A DNA stretch of 64,000 nt. It comes from Psoroptes ovis (lineage: Eukaryota > Arthropoda > Arachnida > Sarcoptiformes > Psoroptidae). The notes under the pieces are model-generated. The model was given only the letters and a program-made list of their open reading frames with translations, was not told the origin of the DNA and made no database searches. Location of the stretch: the NCBI GenBank assembly GCA_002943765.1, contig PQWQ01000020.1, positions 62,001 to 126,000 of the forward strand, in the 5' to 3' direction. Below, in pieces: positions 1 through 12,559 of this stretch; positions within the stretch are counted from its first letter, which is position 1, and every line of letters starts with the position of its first letter. The position numbers and the translations under genes were made by a program.

Positions 1-109
1 GAATATGAATGTAATGATAAAAATAACTTGTATTTTTTGAGTATTTGAAAAGTTTCGAATAATATAAATTATGTATTAACATGTTTCAAATAAAAATAAA
101 AAAGTTTAC

Positions 110-1427
110 CTTGATTCTATCTTTATATTGCATTACATGACTTGCGATTGCTGCTGTTTCTGGTTCCGAAAATGGCCGCGGTCCATGATATGTATTTGAA
201 CAAGGGCTACCGCTACTGCCTACACGTCCCCATTCATAACCATAATTTCGATTAGGATCAACACCAGCACAAAAGAAGCTGTTGTTTTTTGTATAAAAAC
301 TGATTATAACATTAATTATTTACTCAAAAAATGATTTTACCCTAAAAATGTGCCAGAATTTCTTGAACGTGTTTTACGCCAAAATCGATCGAATAATCGA
401 GAATATTCATATCCATCTGGATTGGCCGATGGTAATATATGAAAATCAAATGTTTTCAATATTGAAGCAATTTCACTATTATCTTTTTCTTTGATTAGCT
501 ATACGAAGGTTTGAATAAAATAATTTTAAATTGATCAATTCATCACAAATCTTAATTAATTGATTACCCTATTAATAAGATATGTAGCTGTTGCTGTCGA
601 AATCCATTCACGTGCATGAATGCCTGCATCAATATAAACAATTGGTTTATTATTATTATTGTTATAACTGTTGGTGATGAAACTGCTATTCAATACACCA
701 AGCGTCGAAGATGGATTGAAACCAATTTTAATCAATTTCATTGCACGTCCTTCACCTGATTGACCAATAGTTTCTAGTGTACAAAGATCTGGATTAAAAC
801 GTGCAATATCATCGACAAATGAATGTATCTGTATAGAGTTTATGAGAAGACTTGTTAATTTAATCCGTATTAAAATTCAAAATTCATCGACAAACATTTG
901 ATAATGGTTGATAACGTTGAAAAAATGTTGTATCATTCAATGCATACGAATATAACAATGAATTTTCATCATTATCACGTTGCATTTCGACCATTCTAAA
1001 AGTGATTGATTGATTCGATGAAATTTTTTGCTTAAAATTCAATTGAGATTGTCAATATTAATACTCACCTTCCAACATCATCGATTAATGTTTCAGTTGT
1101 TATATTTTTCGTTGCTAAAATTGCTTTGATATCATTATTCAATTGTGGTGCAATCATCAAGTCGACCGATGAATTAAGTGTCATTGGTATTGACCAAAAA
1201 TCTATTATTAAATCACTTCTATCCATATCATCAACATCGTTAGATAGCTGTTGTAAATATAATAATTGTTCATCGTTTTCTGGCCATATTCGCAATACTT
1301 TATAACCATCATATGATTCTTCTTTTGGATTTGAATTCGGATGATGATTTAGATCCGAACATTGGCCACAATATACGAATACACTGATAATAAGAATTAA
1401 ACAAATTGATTTAAAATTTTCCATCAT
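110..1427 (-). CDS. Secreted M14 zinc carboxypeptidase (A/B type), 3' end outside window
   Basis: Digestive-type metallocarboxypeptidase that removes C-terminal residues from peptides. Five exons fit in frame with canonical GT-AG junctions: 1069-1427, 896-995, 568-828, 341-498 and 110-278. The last visible donor is at 108-109, so the C-terminus lies to the left of the window. The start at 1427 gives an N-terminal hydrophobic signal peptide (about residues 5-22), then an M14 activation propeptide. The catalytic domain shows the zinc-binding HAREW motif (codons near 600), the substrate-binding NPDGYEY...KTRS segment (exon 4) and the DPNRN motif (exon 5). The later zinc His and the catalytic Tyr and Glu are expected beyond the edge and cannot be checked. 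The residue that separates A from B specificity is also outside. Family call is firm; subtype is open. Confidence 0.93.
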
Positions 1428-4092
1428 TTTTTTCTAAAAATTTGAAAAAATTACAAGTCCAAAACCACAACAACAAAAAAAAAACAAAATGACCAAACAT
1501 TAATTCGTGATTAATTACTTGTATTTATATATACGAATGATGAGATACAAATCAATGATGATGATAAACTCTCGATTTCCATTTCATTCAATCTCATATG
1601 ATACATGTTGTAAATACGGAACAAATAAGTGAAAAAAAACAAATAGACAAAAATCTATTTGTGTTTGTTACCAATTTGACATTTGAAATATTTGTTTGAT
1701 CAATTTTTTTGGTCGATTTTTGGTTGTCACAATGATTTTCAATCGAAAATATTTCCAATATGTTTCCGCCATTCTTCATGTTTTTCCAATGACATTTTAA
1801 AATTTTTGAATTAAGCCAATAAAAAAAAAGAGAAACATAATTTTTGATTTCAAAAAAAAAAAAAAAAACCAATGGTCACCAACCTTTTGTTCGACCAATA
1901 ACTACCAACTACCAGTTTTGTGATTTCGAAACAATTTGTAAAATTTGATGAATTTCAAAAATTTTCGCGCTCAAAAAATTTTGAAATCAAATCAAAACAA
2001 ATGATGCTCATTGTTTGAATTTAAAAATATCTCTCTTGGTGAAAATAGCACAAATATGTAACAATTTTTCGGTGTAAATTTCGGTTAAAATAAGAAACTA
2101 AAGCCTCCTTTAACTAATTCCGATCATTGATGATCGATTAACCTAACAACACAATGATCGATCCTTGATCGATTGATTGATTGATAAATAATCATGATGA
2201 TGACAAAATTAACCAATTCACAATCGATCAAGCCGACATACATTTTCTGTAAGTTCGTGTGTGATTCAATGATTAAAAAAAAATCCATGTTGATGCAATT
2301 TTTTCTTTTGGTTCATGATTTATTCAATATAAGATAAGATCAAAAATGTATTCACACAAGAAGCCGCATCCATACATTTCTTTGAAAATCAATTGTGTTA
2401 AATTATGTCAAATAATGTTTCGAAATTTGATTTTTATAAATTTGTCAAAACATTTATTTATAAATGAATGAATGATCCATTTATATATTATGCTTAAATA
2501 TAGCATATTAAATCACGTAGACTTTCATAATTACCCTACTTTCTAATTCAATTTTTTCCTCTGCGTACATTAATTTGATTTTTTTTTATTAAATTTTAAA
2601 TATTTTCAATCATCAAAGATATCGATGTGTATAGATGTCTATGAATGCATGCTGGTTTAAATTAACACAAGTAAATATGAAATTATCCATAAATGATATT
2701 TTATAATTACAATGATATCAAAGATATTTAGAGAAATAAAAATGATATTTTCATTATAATTTTACATAGTAGAACAACATGCGACATGAAATATGATTTG
2801 AAATATATATATATAATTTAAATTGTCAATAGAAATATGCAAAGATTTTTATTAACGAATGTTCATAATCTGTATTTGTTTACTTATAATTTTTGATTTC
2901 TTTCATTTGATATCAATATCTTTATATCAAATGGCAGAAAATAATAAAGAAAATTCAATCAGTTTTTTGATATTCGAGTATATTTTTAGTTTCAATGCGA
3001 AATCGAATGTGAAAACTTATTAATTGAAAGACAAAACAAAACAAAAAATAACCCAAAAGACATGGTCATTGAAATTTCATTTTTTGAAATTTGTTCGAGG
3101 TCCATCGAATCAATTCAATGGCAAATGTGTTGTTCAAAAAAGAGACCCGAATGTTTTTTTGTTTTGTTTTCAAATTTGATCGTAATTTTCTTCGGAAAAA
3201 TTCGGTCGGAACATGCATTTTTTTTTTTTTTGCTTTTCTTTACTACTCTTCAATTATCATAATCATATCATTTCGGAATTGAATTACAAATATAATCTCA
3301 ATAATATGCAATGATTGAGTGAACAAAAAAAAAAAAAAAAAAATATGGCTGATACTGATATGAATTGAAGTCTTTTGATCAATTGAAATTGATTCAAAAT
3401 TGAATTTGAATTAATCAACCAGTAAAGAAAATTATTATAATTATTAATTGATTACTGGTCGTAATTATCAAAAAAAAAAAAAATTATCAATCAATGTGAT
3501 TAATGAATGAATGAATGGATTGATAAATATTTTTTTTTCAAGTCATTTTTATTTCAAAGCAAAAATAATCATTCATTCAAATATATATATATATATGTTT
3601 GTTCACTTTTGATTCGGAATTTTTTTTGTTCATTTTGATTTCAAATTTTTCATATTTATTTATTCATTCATTCATCAGTCATTCATAACTAATAATAGTC
3701 TATTTATTTATTTATTATCATCACAATCATTTAATTAATTAATCGTGTCATATGCATTTGATTTTATATATATGTAAATTGAATATATACAAATTATTAT
3801 TATAATAATATTTTTTCACTAATTTGTGTGTCTATATGTGTTAATTTATGATCAATTTCAATTAATTGATTTTTAATTCATTTCAATTATTACTGATTCC
3901 ATTATATCCTATGATATTAATTAATCATTATATCTGAGGTGAATCATCAATTAACGGTGAAAATTGCTCATTATCATACATTTCAAATTAAAAATTTGAA
4001 AATTTACACCATATTCATTGATATCATTCAATTATTTAAATCATGATTAATTTATTTCCACGATTTTCATAAATTAATTATAAATATTAACT
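1428..4092. other. Intergenic, divergent promoter region of M14 peptidase and MCT
   Basis: 2.66 kb of AT-rich DNA between two divergently transcribed genes. It holds long A and T runs and short AT repeats. Short open frames here (for example 1594-1872 and 3062-3282) are composed of low-complexity sequence and look non-coding. Promoters and 5' UTRs of both genes must lie here, but I could not locate a start site. Confidence 0.7.
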
Positions 4093-6538
4093 ATGGAACC
4101 GCCATCATTATCAAATACATCTTCTTCGAATTATTCAAATGATAAGTTTCCACAGAAATTAATAATCAATAATAATAATAATATTTCCACAAATGATAAT
4201 CCTATATTAAATATGAATAATTCTAATAATAATTTCAATAATAATAATAATCATGATCCATCAATAATAAGACCATCATCACCACCTTATTATAAATCGA
4301 ATCCATCCATTAGTGTTATATCGGATTCGAATATAATGATTAGTAATCAAAGTTTTACAAAAGATTTACAACAGCAACAACAACAGTTGAATCTTCAACA
4401 ACCAAAATATCGATTATCATCAGCAAATGATGATGATGATGATGATGATGATTCACCTATCGATGGTTAGTATGAGTGATACATTCATCACTATTATTTT
4501 AACATGATTCATTACAATGAAATTCAACAGGTGGTTTCGGTTGGGTTGTAGTATTTGCATCATTTATGTGTAATGTAATCGTTGATGGAATTATATTCTC
4601 ATTCGGTATTTTATTGCCAGAAATTTCAAATGAATTTAATGAAAATAAAGCAACAACAGCATGGATTGGTTCATTACAAACTGGTCTATATTTGATTGTT
4701 GGTAAGCTAAAAAATCAATTTGAACATTGAATCAATCATTTTTATATTTAAATTTAAATTGAAATTATTTATTTGAAAAAAATGTAGGTCCTCTTGTCAG
4801 TGCATTAGCATTACGTTATGATTGTCGTAAAATTACGGCAGTAGGAAGTGCAATTGCCGCCATTGGTTTTGCACTTTCATATTTTTGTCCAAATGTTTTG
4901 ACACTTTATGCAACTTTTGGTGTACTTGGGGGTAATTATTCGTTATTTGTTTGTTTTTCTTCCAAATTTTACATGATTCATTGATTCAATCAATTTTTTA
5001 AACTATGAGCAGGCATCGGTTTTGGCTTCATTTTTTTGCCAGCAATCGTTACTGTTGGCTATTATTTTGAAAAGAAACGTGCATTTGCAACAGGTATTGC
5101 CGTATGTGGTTCTGGTATCGGCATGTTTGTTATGGCACCCATTATGCATTTCCTTGTCGAACGTTTTGGTTGGCGTATTAGTGTATTGATATTATCAGTA
5201 CTGACCCTATTCTGTGCATTGTTCGGTTCATTTTTTCGACCATTAGAATATGTGCCAAGATCTAATGAAGATGATGATGATGAAGAAGTACCACCACCAG
5301 GTGAAATACAACCAAAACCATTATTGATGAGAATAAAAGAAGCACGTGCTGCTGCATGGGCAAGATCAGAAGAAGAATTGACTGAACAATCACCAACAAG
5401 TAGTCAAAATAGTGCACCACCACCTTATTCAGACTTGTTGGATGTGGTTCGAACACCGGGTGAAGATAGAACTGTATCATTTTCACGAAATAGCCTATAT
5501 CATTCATCGAATCGAATGCGTACAAAAAGTATAATAGATTCGGGTGAATCACGTAATAATTTACATCATTCAATGAGAAAAATATCACCACGTGATGAAA
5601 TGCTTTACAGTAATCTAAGTTTAGTTGTTATACCACAAAGTCGTTCATATGCAAATTTACGTTCACAATCGATGGGTACAATTACGAAAAGTGGTGAACA
5701 AATCGATGATCAACCTAGTTTTTGTTCCGGTTTTGATTTATTATTATTGAAAAGACCATCATTCGTTTTACTGGCATTAAGTGGTTTTCTTTGTTTGGTT
5801 GGATTTTTTATACCATTCATTTATCTCAGTGATAGAGCCAAATTACTTGGTATAACACTTTGATCCCAACCCCAAATCAACATTTCGTGAATTATTCATT
5901 CTATAACTTGATGTTTTTTCCCTAATTTCAGGTTGCTCACCGGACAAATGTGCATTTATATTATCAATAATTGGCATTGCCAATACGATTGGACGTGTAT
6001 TATGTGGTTGGGCAGCCGATTCACGTGTCGATGCATTATTGTTGAATAATATTGCATTGACTGTCGGTGGTATAGCCACTATTGTATCGCCAATCATATT
6101 CAATTCATATCATTCATTAATATTTTATGGGTCAATTTTTGGTGTTTCAGTTGGTAAATTTTTGATAATTATTTTTAATTATTCAAATACTAATAATCAA
6201 CTTTAATTTATTTCAACAAAAAAACTCAAGCATCATTTGCAACATTACGTTCTGTGATTACAGCCGAATTATTAGGGCTAGAAAAGCTAACCAGTGCATT
6301 CGGATTACTGTTATTATTTCAAGGTTTAGCCGTAACAATTGGTTCACCGATTGCCGGATGGTTTTTCGACATGACCGGTTCATATGATTATTCATTTTAT
6401 TTATCAGGTTCAGCAATCCTGTTATCAGGTATAATGTGTTATCCATTGAATGCTATAGCTACGTGGGAGCGAAAATTTTTCGATGAAATTGATTCAGATG
6501 AATCAAAATCGAATAATGTGGATGAAGAAAAACAATAA
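4093..6538 (+). CDS. Monocarboxylate transporter-like protein (SLC16, MFS)
   Basis: Plasma-membrane major facilitator of the SLC16 family, which moves lactate, pyruvate or related solutes. Six exons join in frame with GT-AG introns: 4093-4465, 4531-4701, 4788-4931, 5013-5849, 5932-6153 and 6231-6538, giving 684 residues. The hydrophilic Asn/Gln/Asp-rich N-terminus (about 125 residues) leads into the SLC16 signature DGGFGWVVVF at TM1. A second family motif, YYFEKKRAFATGIAVCGSG, sits at TM5. The large loop between TM6 and TM7 (roughly residues 300-450) is Ser-rich and contains a PPPYSD sequence that resembles a WW-binding PPxY. TM7-12 follow, then an acidic tail. A polyadenylation signal AATAAA is at 6729. 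Substrate cannot be told from sequence. The gene runs tail-to-tail with the SLC7 transporter. Confidence 0.94.
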
Positions 6539-6927
6539 CAGCACCAATAACAATAACAATGATCGAAAGATGACGATTAGTTCGAAAATATTGAAAAATC
6601 AATCATTCACGTTCATTCAATGTGACATGTCATTTTCAATTAAATTTTTCTGATTTTTCCCCTTGTTTTGTTTCACATATGTTATCATATCATCTTTACT
6701 TCTATTTTGATTATTTTGATTTTTTTTCAATAAAACAAAATTTATTTAAAAAATTTAAATACAAAAATAAAATGTGTTTGTGCGTATATAAAATAATATA
6801 AAAAAATATAAATAAACAAAATAATGATTTGAATAATTCAGATATATTTGCACGTCTCAAAAATCAGAATTAATTTTCAAAAATATATTTATTTAGTACT
6901 TGATGTTGTTGTTGTTGTTGTTGTTCA
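6539..6927. other. Convergent 3' UTR interval between MCT and LAT transporter
   Basis: About 390 bp between two converging stop codons. It contains AATAAA for the plus-strand gene at 6729-6734 and several TTTATT hexamers (AATAAA on the minus strand) around 6890. The two 3' UTRs probably come close or overlap. No gene seen. Confidence 0.7.
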
Positions 6928-9287
6928 TCAATCTTCTTGAGTACAATGAAATAATTTTTGTATAAATATTGTAAATGAATCTGTAAGTATTTAAATTAAA
7001 ATTTGAATTGATTAATTAATTCATTTTGAACGATTATCATTACATTTGATTGATTTACTTACCAATAATTTTTTGATATGTTTTAGGTTTAGATTTCCAT
7101 GCAATCGTGATTAAATATACAGGAATGCCACTAATCGTAATCAATGCACCGATACCAGTTTCATATGGACTTACATAAAATGGTAATATAACTAAAAATA
7201 AACATGTTATAAAAAATAATATCGGTAATATTAGATTTATTTTGATTGGACGTTCCATTTGTGGTCGGGTATAGCGTAACCATAATAATGCTGCAACCGA
7301 TGCAGCAACAGCTAATGCTTCGATGAATGCCGTATAATTTATCAAAACGTATACTTGTGTGGTTGTTAAATATAATAATGATAATATGCCCTGATGATGA
7401 AAAAAAAATTCAAATCAAAACTAATTGAATGGAATTATAATATTCAGATCATACCAAAAATACAAGACTAGGAATGGGTGTATAATATTTCAAATTGATC
7501 ATCGCTAAACTTTTAGGCAAATGTCCATAACGTGCACCGACAAAAAATAAACGTGATGATGCAAATATACCACCGTTCAAACCACCAAACGTTGACATTG
7601 CAACTGATAATGGCATTATCCATGAAAATGATCCCAACATACGATCACCGAATGTAACAGCAACAGCATTCGATGTCAATAATTCATGTGGTGTTAATAC
7701 GGTGAAATATGAAATATTTGCTAACAAATAAATGATTGTGACCAATGGTAATGATATATAAATTGCACGTGGTAAATTTCTGAATGGATCTTTTAATTCT
7801 TCTGTTACAAAATTCAAATAATTCCATCCAGCATACGAAAATAAACCGGAATAAAATGATAATGCAATATGACCGGGTGATGATGTTGTGCCTTCGAATG
7901 AAGATGGATATGATAGATTACGATTATTACCATTATATAATTGTATGACACCACAAACAATAATAATGATTAATGCCAATACTTTGGTGAATGTAAATGA
8001 ATTTTGTACACGTGTTGCCCATTTAACATTATAACAATTTATATATGTGAGTAATACTTGAAAATTATATTAATTAATCATGCATCAATCAATTGATGAA
8101 ACAAATGTGAAAAAAAAACAAAAACTTACTGATAACTAAGGCAGCAATCAAGCGAACAGCATTTGGTGGTGAACAAACAGGATAAATTGATTGTAAAATA
8201 TAATTTGCAAATGTCATTGCAGCAATTGCATTACTACATGGATTAATGATCAACAATGCTACCCAAAGGAATCTGATATGTGATTCAAATGACAACAAAA
8301 TTAAAAAAGGATCAAAAAATTATTATTATTATTATTGATTATGATTGATAAGATTTGAACCGAAATTTTGAATTTTGGGAATTTTTTTTTTCCGAAGCTT
8401 GGCTTTCGGCAAATATCAATAACTATCGTTTATTATGATAAACTTCTTTAAAACTTGTATCAAAATCGAATGTCACATGTCTAATGAATTCATACATTTC
8501 TTAATTATTCAATGATAAAAGCGATCGAAATTGATTTCGGGTAAAACATATCAAATTACACAATCAAAATGCATGCAAACATGGTAAATATTTGTGGTTC
8601 TGAAATTGAAAATCAAAATTCCCGATAATCAATCAATCGATTGATTGATATGATCATCATCTTAGCTCGTCATTATTAAATTGGCTTCATTTCATTAAAT
8701 ATTCTGAATAATGTTAATATGCTGCATGTACATATTATTATAACGATTCATTTTAGTGTCAATGGCATTTTGTTCGTAGCAAGAAAAAATATGGAAAATT
8801 ATTTTTGCCAAAAATAATTAAAAAAAAATGAGAATAAATATATCAATCATAATGATATAGATGATGAATCGTTAAGCCAAAAAAAAAAAAAATAAATGAA
8901 ATCAAATGAATAAGCTAAGCAAAATACTCACAAAAATGATGGTAATGGACCAAATGCTTCCCGAATATAAGCATAATCACCACCAGATTTAGGTATTGAT
9001 GTTCCTAATTCAGCATAACAAACGGCACCGATCGTCGACAACAGGCCACACAGTACCCATATGATTAATGATAATGCAACCGAACCAGATTCTTGTAGTA
9101 CACCTCTTGGTGATACAAATATACCGCTACCAACAATAACACCGACAATAATTGCAACACCATTCAAAAGACCGAGTTGTTTTTTTAATGCCACTTGTTG
9201 ATTCAACGATGATGATGATGATTGTCGATTTGTTTTATGATCATCATCACCATTATGATTATTAATGCTTGTCACATCACCGGGCAT
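6928..9287 (-). CDS. LAT-type heteromeric amino-acid transporter light chain (SLC7, APC family)
   Basis: Sodium-independent amino-acid exchanger of the L-type/y+LAT group. It is a 12-TM protein that works as a disulfide-linked heterodimer with a 4F2-type heavy chain. Five exons with GT-AG introns fit in frame: 8932-9287, 8130-8272, 7455-8056, 7063-7390 and 6928-6980, giving 493 residues. TM1 carries the conserved GVIVGSGIFVSP motif that binds the substrate carboxylate. Exon 2 has the SIYPVCSPP segment, whose Cys is the light-chain cysteine that pairs with the heavy chain. NCYNVKWATRVQ in exon 3 is typical of the family. The intron after exon 1 (about 660 bp) is unusually long for this window. 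The 17-residue last exon gives a short cytoplasmic tail. Substrate range cannot be assigned. Confidence 0.94.
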
Positions 9288-10304
9288 TGTTTTTTATTTC
9301 AAAATTTCAAAAGGTCAGTATCAATTAATTTTGTAATTAATTAATAACATAAAAACACTTGATTGATTGATTGATTGATGGATGAATAGAAATTTCAGAT
9401 TATTTTAAATTTTAAAAAATCATCGCACGCATACACAGACACATATTCAAAAATATATTCAGTGATTCTCACAGATATTCAAAGCAATGGTGGGGTGTGT
9501 TCCTGATTTCAACAAGTCTTAAATGGTCATTATTGATGTTGATCATCAGGATTCAAATCACATGAAGTTTTGGATGAATTTTTCGCAAAAAAAAATGAAA
9601 TGAAATCAAAGCTCGTGTATTTTAGTATGGGCGGCTTATTTTAAAATGTTTATTTCTAAGATTTTTTATTTTCAAAAATCAGAAATTTTCTTCTTCAATG
9701 ATTCGCAATCGCAACGACGATGATAACAACAGCAGCAGCAGCAGCCACAACGATCAACGCGATTAATGTTTCGTACGAAATGAAAATGAACAGAAACAGA
9801 AATGAATGAAAAACTGCCGTAACAATTTGTTTCGCCTTCGTTTGATGATTTGAACGATGATCATCTTTCATTCATTCATTTATTCGTTGATTCATTCATT
9901 CAAATACACATTCACATTACATTATGATGATGATGTTCTTCAATGATTATATTACCATGTTTCAATTCAATGTTTATGGTGTTCAAATGGTGTTTGGTGT
10001 GTGTATGTTCATGTTCATGTCTTCAGTAGAAGACTAAAACAATCATAATCATCATCATGATTTATTTATTTATCAAAAATTATACAGACTGTTGTATACG
10101 ATATACGACAATTGCATATCTCTATTGATTGTGCTGTGCTTTGTGTGCTTGTTTTTTGTTTTAATTATTTCTGTTCATTTATTTGTATTTGTTGCTGTTC
10201 ATTTATTTATTTGAATTTATTCATTTTATTTTATTTCATATTAATTATTCGTTCATCATCATGATTGCTTTATGATTCGAAATGAAAATGAGAAAAAAAC
10301 ATTG

Positions 10305-10363
10305 GACGTATTGGTACGTCATCGGCTAATTCATTGATGTTGGAAAAGACGTATCAATACGTC
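10305..10363. repeat. Paired GACGTA palindromes, dispersed repeat family
   Basis: GACGTATTGGTACGTC at 10305-10320 and GACGTATCAATACGTC at 10348-10363, starts 43 bp apart. The second is nearly the reverse complement of the first, so the pair can fold on itself. This is one of seven loci in the window with this core. Confidence 0.75.
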
Positions 10364-11587
10364 AGCGTTGGCCTATTGCTTCCATGTATTTTCAAAAAAA
10401 TAAATAAATAAAATGAAATATAAACATGATAGAATCATTATTAAATGCCCTTGAACTGTTGATGAATGTATGTGTGAAATTTTTCATTTATTTATCTTTG
10501 AATCAATGATAATGATAAATAATTATCAATTTAGGCCAATTCGATGTCTCATTGATTGATTAAATTGTTTTAAACAAATACTTTTACGAGCCGAAAATAT
10601 GAGCAGAAATTCGTTGTCAAAAAAACCATCCTTGTCATCATTTATTTTGTTTAATCTTTTACCGCTTTTTTCGGTTAATTTGTTTATGAAATCCGAAGCA
10701 AAAAATGACAATTTTTTAATATGCTCACAAATTATAATTATATTCAGGTGCATCAACAACAACAACAACAACAGATGCAACAGGTAGTTGCCATTAAGGG
10801 TGGCCACCATCAATTATAATTTTTAAAAATTTTGAAAAATTCCACCAAGTCGACGACCTTTTTTATCTATCAAATAATTAACAATGTAATTCATTTTAAT
10901 TACATTCAATGGTCATATCTGAGCATTATTTTGATGACAAAATGAGTTAAAAAAAAAGAGCCAGTAATCATGTGATTATGAGTATGAATATATGAATTGT
11001 TGATGACCAGAATATAGAAAATTGTCATCTTCATTTGATTAATACTTAGATAAACAAAACAATGGCCAATTTTAAAACTGGAAACTGGTCATTAAATCAT
11101 CAACAGCAACCATAAAACCATGTCATCCCAAACCATTGTTTCAAACAATGATTGCTCATTCATATATTATTATTATAATTGTAATTGAATAATTGAGAAC
11201 ATATCTTGAACAATCAAATATCAAATTATATTTTTTTTAAATACAACAGGAAATCATAACATTATGAAATTAATTGAAATATATGATTCAATATATTTGA
11301 CTGTTAATTTACCAAACAATCAAATAAAGCTTGAAACAATACTAAATGATTTAATCAAAATTTCAATCAAATCAAATGATCGAATTGAAATTTGAAATGA
11401 ATACATCAAACATCATGATCATCATCATATTTTGTCAATTATAATGATGATTATGATAATTGCAGTTAATTATTTCCTAATTAAAATTAATATTGTACAT
11501 TTGATGGAATTTGATCATAAATTTTTTTTTCATAGAAACAATAAAACAATCGATTGTTTAATCAAATAATTTTTCAAATTTTTATAA

Positions 11588-12132
11588 TTTGGCGGGAATC
11601 ATCGAGATTGTTGTTGTTCAATTATCTTTCATTTCACTCATTTTTTGGGAAAATTCCTTCGTTTACATTCAATTCAATTACCACTCATTCCATACATACA
11701 TTCAACCTGTTAATCGAACAAAATTATGATAAAAATTTTTTGCTGGTTTCTATGAGGTTAGTATCTACCAGCTTTTCAGGTCATTAATGTTTTTTGGCGC
11801 ATTTGAAAACCACCAAAAAAATTTAAGCAAAAATTTTTCAAAATTCATGCTGATTACTGCATTATGCATTACATGCAAACACACGTACGTGCACTCATAT
11901 ACAAGCGCAATATATGAAATCGCGCTTGAATATTTAGCGGGTTTTTCAATTATGCGCTCAAAATCAAAATCCGCCAAAAGCAAAATGTATTGTATACAAG
12001 CTTGTGTAGCCTTTTCTTCAACATTTTTATCGAACAGAAGACAAAATTTGCGCTTTTTTCAAGCCATCGTGTGTTTGTTATGTATTGCTAAGCATACACA
12101 AACATGCAACACCTTAAAAATTGTGCGCGAAA
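11588..12132. promoter_or_regulatory. Cluster of E2F-type sites upstream of cyclin E
   Basis: Five good E2F-like matches within 545 bp: TTTGGCGGGAA at 11588, TTTTTGGCGC at 11791, TTTAGCGGG at 11933, CCGCCAAAA at 11971 (TTTTGGCGG on the minus strand) and GCGCGAAA at 12125 (TTTCGCGC on the minus strand). A weaker TTTGCGC lies at 12048. The cluster ends about 430 bp before the cyclin E start codon. E2F control of cyclin E is known in flies and vertebrates; function here is inferred from the motifs. Confidence 0.65.
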
Positions 12133-12559
12133 TTCAATCGTGTTGATAAGTGAAACACACATTGATACAACAACATAAAAATTTTTGTAAACATTACGCA
12201 CTTTTTCTATCGTCTGTTTCTTGATCGTTTCTTGTTTCATTTTACTTTTGATTTCACATTGATTTGTATGTATTTTTCTGGCTGGTTCAAGTCAAGAATT
12301 TTTTTGAATTTTTGAATTTTTTTTCTTTTGAATTTTATTCATTCATTGTTCGATGATCTTCCATCTTTGACTTATTCAATTCTTATTATTGACACCATTT
12401 TGTTGATTGACCATTTTATTTTTTGGTTATTTGTTGCTGTCCAGAACCATTAAGAATTGGATCAAATTTCAATCAAGAATAGAATCTCAAGATTAATTTC
12501 TCAAAAATCTCAAGAAAATTTGATCTCTTCATCTTTAATATTCTACGAATTATTCAAAA

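Larger units (their letters stand above)
9288..12559. other. Divergent regulatory region between SLC7 transporter and cyclin E
   Basis: 3.3 kb without a convincing gene. It holds a pair of GACGTA-type palindromes at 10305-10363 and a cluster of E2F-like sites at 11588-12132, both listed separately, plus CATT/AATG simple repeats. Open frames at 10526-10813 and 11554-12146 match no family I recognise and lack splice or codon support. Confidence 0.65.

Noticed and set aside
11554..12146. Overlapping open frames of 72-119 codons
   Set aside because: No domain, no splice or codon support, and the frames overlap on both strands. The GC-richer words that keep them open are the E2F-like sites upstream of cyclin E.
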